Under the pieces are notes generated by a model. It worked only from the letters and a program-made list of their open reading frames with translations. It did not search any database and was not told the origin of the DNA. The translations under genes and the position numbers were made by a program. A DNA stretch of 64,000 nucleotides from Bacillus sp. MM2020_1 (lineage in GTDB: Bacteria; Bacillota; Bacilli; Bacillales; Cytobacillaceae). Positions 60,127 through 64,000 of the stretch are shown here, piece after piece. The stretch's first letter is position 1. Every line of letters starts with the position of its first letter. The stretch spans positions 124,001 to 188,000 of the forward strand of contig JAANMP010000002.1 of the NCBI GenBank assembly GCA_011250595.1, given 5' to 3'.

Positions 60127-61314
60127 ATGGGGAGAACAGTTATTTTAAGTGGAGTTAGAACACCTTTTGGAAAATTAGGAGGAGCATTAAGCAGCCTTAC
60201 CGCTTCGCAGCTAGGAGGAATTGCTGTCAAAGAAGCATTGGTACGTGCAGAAGTGAAGCCCGGAGATGTTCAGGAAGTCATCCTGGGAACGGTTTTACAA
60301 GGGGGACAGGGACAGATTCCCTCACGCCAAGCTTCCCAACATGCTGGACTGCCATGGGAAGTGAAAACGGAAACGATTAATAAGGTTTGTGCCTCTGGAA
60401 TGCGCAGTGTCACCTTGGCCGACCAAATCATCCGCGCCGGCGATGAGGAAGTGATTGTCGCAGGCGGAATGGAATCGATGAGCAACGCACCATATCTTCT
60501 CCCTAAAGCACGCTGGGGTTTCCGAATGGGCGATGCGCAGGTCAAAGATTTAATGATTCATGACGGTTTGACTTGCAGCTTTACCGGCGCTCACATGGGC
60601 ACTTACGGCAACGTATCGGCTGCCGATATGGAAATTAGCCGCGGGGCACAGGACGAGTGGGCATTGCGAAGTCACAAGCGCGCGGTTGCCGCAATCGAGA
60701 GCGGGAAATTTGCTGAAGAAATCGTGTCTGTTGAGGTGCCGCAGCTAAAAGGAGCTGCCGTTGTTGTCGAGCATGATGAATCACCGCGGAAGGATACTTC
60801 CCTTGAACGGCTGTCTAAATTAGCCCCGGTATTTAATTCGACCGGTACAATTACAGCTGGGAATGCCCCTGGGGTCAATGACGGTGCGGCTGCCCTCGTG
60901 TTAATGAGTGAGGAGCGTGCCCTTCGCGAAGGTCGTGTTGCTGAAGCGGTTATTGTTGGCCATGCGGCAGTCGCTGTGGAAGCGAAGGATTTCCCGAAAA
61001 CACCTGGACTTGTTATTAATGAGCTGTTAAGAAAAACAGGAAAAAGCTTGGCGGAAGTGGACTTATTTGAAATCAATGAAGCTTTTGCTGCAGTGGCATT
61101 AGTGAGCGGAAAAATTGCCGGCCTGGACCCAGAAAAGGTCAATGTTAATGGCGGTGCGGTTGCCTTAGGTCATCCGATAGGTGCCAGCGGGGCACGGATT
61201 ATCCTTACGTTAATGCATGAGTTAAAGCGTCGCGGCGGCGGCATTGGGATTGCAGCGATTTGCAGCGGCGGCGGTCAAGGGGATGCCGTGATGATTGAGG
61301 TTCCACGCGGATAA
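60127..61314 (+). CDS. mmgA: Acetyl-CoA C-acetyltransferase (thiolase, MmgA type)
   Basis: 395 aa. Catalytic Cys in 'TINKVCASGMRSVTLA', active His in 'GGAVALGHPIGASGARI' and second Cys in 'AAICSGGGQGDAVMIEV'. Either degrades acetoacetyl-CoA in beta-oxidation or condenses acetyl-CoA. Next genes (dehydrogenase, acyl-CoA dehydrogenases) parallel B. subtilis mmgA-mmgB-mmgC. Confidence 0.93.
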   Translation: MGRTVILSGVRTPFGKLGGALSSLTASQLGGIAVKEALVRAEVKPGDVQEVILGTVLQGGQGQIPSRQASQHAGLPWEVKTETINKVCASGMRSVTLADQIIRAGDEEVIVAGGMESMSNAPYLLPKARWGFRMGDAQVKDLMIHDGLTCSFTGAHMGTYGNVSAADMEISRGAQDEWALRSHKRAVAAIESGKFAEEIVSVEVPQLKGAAVVVEHDESPRKDTSLERLSKLAPVFNSTGTITAGNAPGVNDGAAALVLMSEERALREGRVAEAVIVGHAAVAVEAKDFPKTPGLVINELLRKTGKSLAEVDLFEINEAFAAVALVSGKIAGLDPEKVNVNGGAVALGHPIGASGARIILTLMHELKRRGGGIGIAAICSGGGQGDAVMIEVPRG

Positions 61315-61483
61315 TTAATAGTTTTCAAGTTTAAAAGATTTTAATAATTATCCAGATATTAGCTAATGGTACAAAACACCTTGATTTTTGTATAAAACGA
61401 TTAAAAAAATGCACAAAACATCTTGGAAATTCAACAAAAGTCATTTTTGAAAAATTGCCAAGGTAACAAATATAAAAAAATTT

Positions 61484-61504
61484 AGGTCGGACTCGTTCCG
61501 ACCT
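61484..61504 (+). other. Hairpin in the leader of the 3-hydroxyacyl-CoA dehydrogenase gene
   Basis: AGGTCGGA - CTCGT - TCCGACCT, just before the GGAGGGG ribosome site. The gap 61315-61483 is AT-rich with nothing else convincing. Could protect the mRNA 5' end or act as attenuator. Confidence 0.4.
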
Positions 61505-61522
61505 TACTGCGGAGGGGAAATA

Positions 61523-62374
61523 ATGAAAATTTCAAAGCTTATGGTCATTGGTGCCGGTCAAATGGGCTCCGGGATTGCACAAGTGTGTGCCCAGGCCGGT
61601 TACAAGGTCATCTTAAATGATTTAAAGCCCGAATTTGTGGAACGCGGCTTTGCCGGAATCAATAAACTACTAACACGGAACGTTGACAAAGGACGCCTCA
61701 CTGAAGAGCAAAAACAGGACATTCTCGGTAACATCACTACTTCCTCCAACCTAAAGGATGCCAGTGATGTCGACCTCGTCATTGAAGCAGCCGTTGAAAA
61801 TATGGACATTAAAACAAACATCTTTGCCCAACTCGATGAAATTACCCCAGTTCATACGATTCTAGCAAGCAATACATCATCACTGCCTATCACCGAAATT
61901 GCTGCGGCAACCAAGCGTCCGGAAAAAGTCATCGGCATGCACTTCATGAATCCTGTTCCAGTCATGAAGCTCGTCGAAATTATCCGCGGGCTTGCGACGG
62001 CTGACGAAGTGTACCAAGTCATTGAAGATATGACAAAAACCTTAAGCAAGGTACCCGTTGAAGTCAACGACTTCCCAGGTTTTGTCTCGAACCGAATTCT
62101 CATGCCAATGATCAACGAAGCAATTTATACTTTATATGAGGGTGTGGCGACGAAGGAAGCGATCGACGAAGTGATGAAGCTCGGCATGAACCACCCAATG
62201 GGGCCGTTAACCTTGGCAGATTTTATCGGATTAGATACTTGTCTGTATATTATGGAAACGCTTCACCAAGGCTTTGGCGACGACAAATACCGTCCGTGCC
62301 CGCTTCTCCGCAAATATGTAAAAGCAGGCTGGCTCGGTAAGAAAACAGGACGCGGATTTTATACATACCAATAA
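61523..62374 (+). CDS. mmgB: 3-hydroxybutyryl-CoA dehydrogenase (MmgB type)
   Basis: 283 aa NAD-dependent enzyme. '[20 protein letters not shown]' is the Rossmann loop; '[20 protein letters not shown]', '[19 protein letters not shown]' with catalytic His, and '[20 protein letters not shown]' are conserved. Length fits the short HBD form. GGAGGGG upstream. Confidence 0.94.
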   Translation: MKISKLMVIGAGQMGSGIAQVCAQAGYKVILNDLKPEFVERGFAGINKLLTRNVDKGRLTEEQKQDILGNITTSSNLKDASDVDLVIEAAVENMDIKTNIFAQLDEITPVHTILASNTSSLPITEIAAATKRPEKVIGMHFMNPVPVMKLVEIIRGLATADEVYQVIEDMTKTLSKVPVEVNDFPGFVSNRILMPMINEAIYTLYEGVATKEAIDEVMKLGMNHPMGPLTLADFIGLDTCLYIMETLHQGFGDDKYRPCPLLRKYVKAGWLGKKTGRGFYTYQ

Positions 62375-62450
62375 ACCTAGTTTCTTCGAAAAAGGGGTCG
62401 TGATGATGATGAGTACCACGATATTACATTCCTCCAAAGGGGAGACCACC

Positions 62451-63581
62451 ATGAATCTGACATTCACCGAAGAGCAAGAAATGATGCGAAAAATGGTCCG
62501 CGATTTTGCCAACAACGAAATTGCGCCTTTTATTGAAAACATGGAAAGAGGGGAATTCCCGCGGGAAATCCTCCGTAAAATGGGCGAACTTGGCCTGATG
62601 GGGATTCCCGTACCGGAAAAATACGGCGGGGCTGAAATGGACTTCACCTCCTATATTATTGCCATTAATGAGCTATCCAAGGTCAGTGCGACGGTTGGGG
62701 TGATTTTGTCTGTCCATACCTCGGTCTGCACGAATCCGATTGTCTATTTTGGCACCGAAGAACAGAAGAACAAGTATGTACCGAAGCTTGCGTCAGGGGA
62801 GTACCTCGGGGCATTTTGCTTAACCGAGCCGAGCTCTGGTTCGGATGCGGCCAGTTTAAAGTCGCGCGCGGTTAAGAAGGGTGATCATTACGTCATCAAC
62901 GGCTCGAAGGTGTTCATCACGAACGGCGGCGAGGCCGATGTTTATATTGTTTTTGCAAAAACGAATCCAGAGCTGGGCAGCAAGGGGATTTCCGCGTTTA
63001 TTGTTGAAAAAAATACCCCTGGTTTTATCGTCGGTAAGGATGAGAAGAAAATGGGTCTGCATGGATCGAGAACCGTTCAGCTCACCTTCGAAGATATGCA
63101 CGTCCCAGTAGAGAACCTGCTCGGTGCGGAAGGCGAAGGTTTTAAAATCGCGATGGCCAACCTTGATGTCGGCCGCATCGGGATAGCCACCCAAGCACTC
63201 GGGATCGCCGAGGCCGCACTGTCCGCCGCAACCACGTATGCGATGGACCGTCAGCAATTTGGTAAACCTATCGCCCGCCAACAAGGAATTGGTTTTAAGC
63301 TTGCCGATATGGCGACCAGTGTAGAAGCTGCGAGACTATTAGTCTATCGTGCTGCCTACCTTCGAACCCATGGCCTGAAATGTACGTTGGAGGCATCAAT
63401 GGCGAAATTATTCGCGACCAAAACAGCAGTCGAGGTCACAACTGAAGCAATTCAAGTCTTCGGCGGCTACGGTTACACTGAAGATTATCCAGTCGAGCGC
63501 TATTTCCGCGATGCCAAAATTACCGAAATTTATGAAGGTACCAGTGAAATTCAACGGATTGTGATTAGTAAGCATTTATAA
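62451..63581 (+). CDS. Acyl-CoA dehydrogenase (MmgC/short-chain type)
   Basis: 376 aa from the ATG at 62451 (AAAGGGGAG upstream); the longer frame starts in MMMM with no site. FAD-binding '[20 protein letters not shown]' and '[20 protein letters not shown]', catalytic Glu in '[17 protein letters not shown]' and '[20 protein letters not shown]'. Oxidises short-chain acyl-CoA and gives electrons to ETF. Chain-length preference not determinable. Confidence 0.92.
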   Translation: MNLTFTEEQEMMRKMVRDFANNEIAPFIENMERGEFPREILRKMGELGLMGIPVPEKYGGAEMDFTSYIIAINELSKVSATVGVILSVHTSVCTNPIVYFGTEEQKNKYVPKLASGEYLGAFCLTEPSSGSDAASLKSRAVKKGDHYVINGSKVFITNGGEADVYIVFAKTNPELGSKGISAFIVEKNTPGFIVGKDEKKMGLHGSRTVQLTFEDMHVPVENLLGAEGEGFKIAMANLDVGRIGIATQALGIAEAALSAATTYAMDRQQFGKPIARQQGIGFKLADMATSVEAARLLVYRAAYLRTHGLKCTLEASMAKLFATKTAVEVTTEAIQVFGGYGYTEDYPVERYFRDAKITEIYEGTSEIQRIVISKHL

Positions 63582-63635
63582 ATAGGATTCTTTATCCGAA
63601 AATAGCCTTAAATATATCCACTAGGGGGACTTGAA

Positions 63636-64000
63636 ATGAACTTTAAATTATCTGAAGAACATGAAATGATTCGGAAAATGGTTCGTGATTTTGCACGCAA
63701 TGAGGTCGCACCGACCGCAGCCGAGCGGGATGAGGAAGAGCGCTTTGACCGAGAGATTTTTGACAAAATGGCGGAGCTTGGCCTAACTGGAATTCCGTGG
63801 CCGGAAGAATACGGCGGGATTGGCAGCGATTTTCTTGCTTACTGTATTGCCGTCGAGGAATTGTCCCGTGTTGACGCATCGACAGGCGTGATGCTGTCAG
63901 CCCATACTTCACTGGCGGGCTGGCCAATTTACAAATTCGGAAATGAAGAGCAAAAGCAAACCTATTTGCGCCCATTAGCAGAAGGAACGAAAATCGGCGC
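63636..64000 (+). CDS. Acyl-CoA dehydrogenase (AcdA/FadE type), 3' end outside window
   Basis: First 121 codons only. Start ATG at 63636 with AGGGGGAC before it. The N-terminus reads '[20 protein letters not shown]', then '[18 protein letters not shown]' and '[20 protein letters not shown]', all typical of the family and similar to the gene just upstream, a tandem paralogue. B. subtilis has acdA right after fadF; here three genes are inserted between. Confidence 0.9.
   Translation, partial: MNFKLSEEHEMIRKMVRDFARNEVAPTAAERDEEERFDREIFDKMAELGLTGIPWPEEYGGIGSDFLAYCIAVEELSRVDASTGVMLSAHTSLAGWPIYKFGNEEQKQTYLRPLAEGTKIG

Noticed and set aside
1-64000. tRNA, rRNA, CRISPR array, prophage, selC
   Set aside because: Looked for cloverleaf ends, rRNA cores and regularly spaced direct repeats with unique spacers. 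The three tandem arrays have 8- to 40-bp drifting filler and no cas genes, so they are not CRISPR.

Overview
The window reads as chromosome of an endospore-forming, facultatively anaerobic member of the Bacillaceae. Evidence: low-to-moderate GC, strong AGGAGG-type ribosome sites, spore genes (gerQ, rsfA, sspH, pbpG), bacillithiol synthesis (bshB2) and a right half whose gene order matches the B. subtilis ywdI-ywdK-gerQ-hemQ-pta-lipL-rsfA-ywfO-ywgA-ywhB-ywhC-ywhD-pbpG-speE-speB-ywiB-argS...uvsE-clsB-fadF block. A Neobacillus-like species is my guess from the combination with N2O reduction; the sequence alone does not prove it. A consensus ParB site (parS) at 37728 fits an origin-side location.

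Layout. 1-3.2 kb: end of a branched-chain amino-acid ABC operon (livHMGF). 3.2-11.8 kb: mixed single genes (B12-binding radical SAM protein, YbaK-type deacylase, tandem P-loop ATPase, a 27-bp-repeat Gly/Pro/His protein, two very small genes, amino-acid permease, AlkD-type repair protein, HAD phosphatase). 11.8-19.5 kb: a complete clade II nitrous-oxide reductase operon on the minus strand (cytochrome c, nosZ, NosB-like membrane protein, nosD, nosY, nosF, lipoprotein) diverging from a Crp/Fnr regulator. Both divergent promoters carry a TGTGA-N6-TCAC(A/T) box centred exactly 41.5 bp before the start predicted from the -10 box. 19.6-20.2 kb: a decayed IS1182-type transposase between inverted copies of a Bacillaceae palindromic repeat. 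20.3-22.4 kb: bshB2, yojF, pdxK.

22.9-37.7 kb is a formate-dehydrogenase and molybdenum-cofactor region: fdhD, a selenocysteine-containing Tat-exported FDH alpha subunit (in-frame UGA at 24387 followed by a SECIS-like hairpin), beta and gamma subunits, fdhE, mobA, moeA, a MoeA-periplasmic-binding-domain fusion, moaE, moaD, moeB, then modA-modB facing a DNA-binding regulator that carries the same binding-protein domain as the MoeA fusion. The parts fit together: molybdate import, cofactor synthesis, sulfur and maturation factors, and the respiratory enzyme that uses them. Formate oxidation outside the membrane could feed electrons to quinone and on to N2O, and both modules seem to lie under Fnr-type control.

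37.7-57.6 kb: the conserved ywd-ywj housekeeping block. 57.6-64 kb: beta-oxidation genes (fadF with a FadR-like box on its promoter, thiolase, 3-hydroxyacyl-CoA dehydrogenase, two acyl-CoA dehydrogenases, the last cut by the window edge).

Non-coding structure is unusually rich: three intergenic tandem arrays with periods of 21, 52 and 52 bp, a dispersed 13-bp near-palindrome GGTGCCTGACACC, two families of 130-150 bp Bacillaceae repeats, and many intrinsic terminators. I found no rRNA, tRNA, CRISPR array or prophage.
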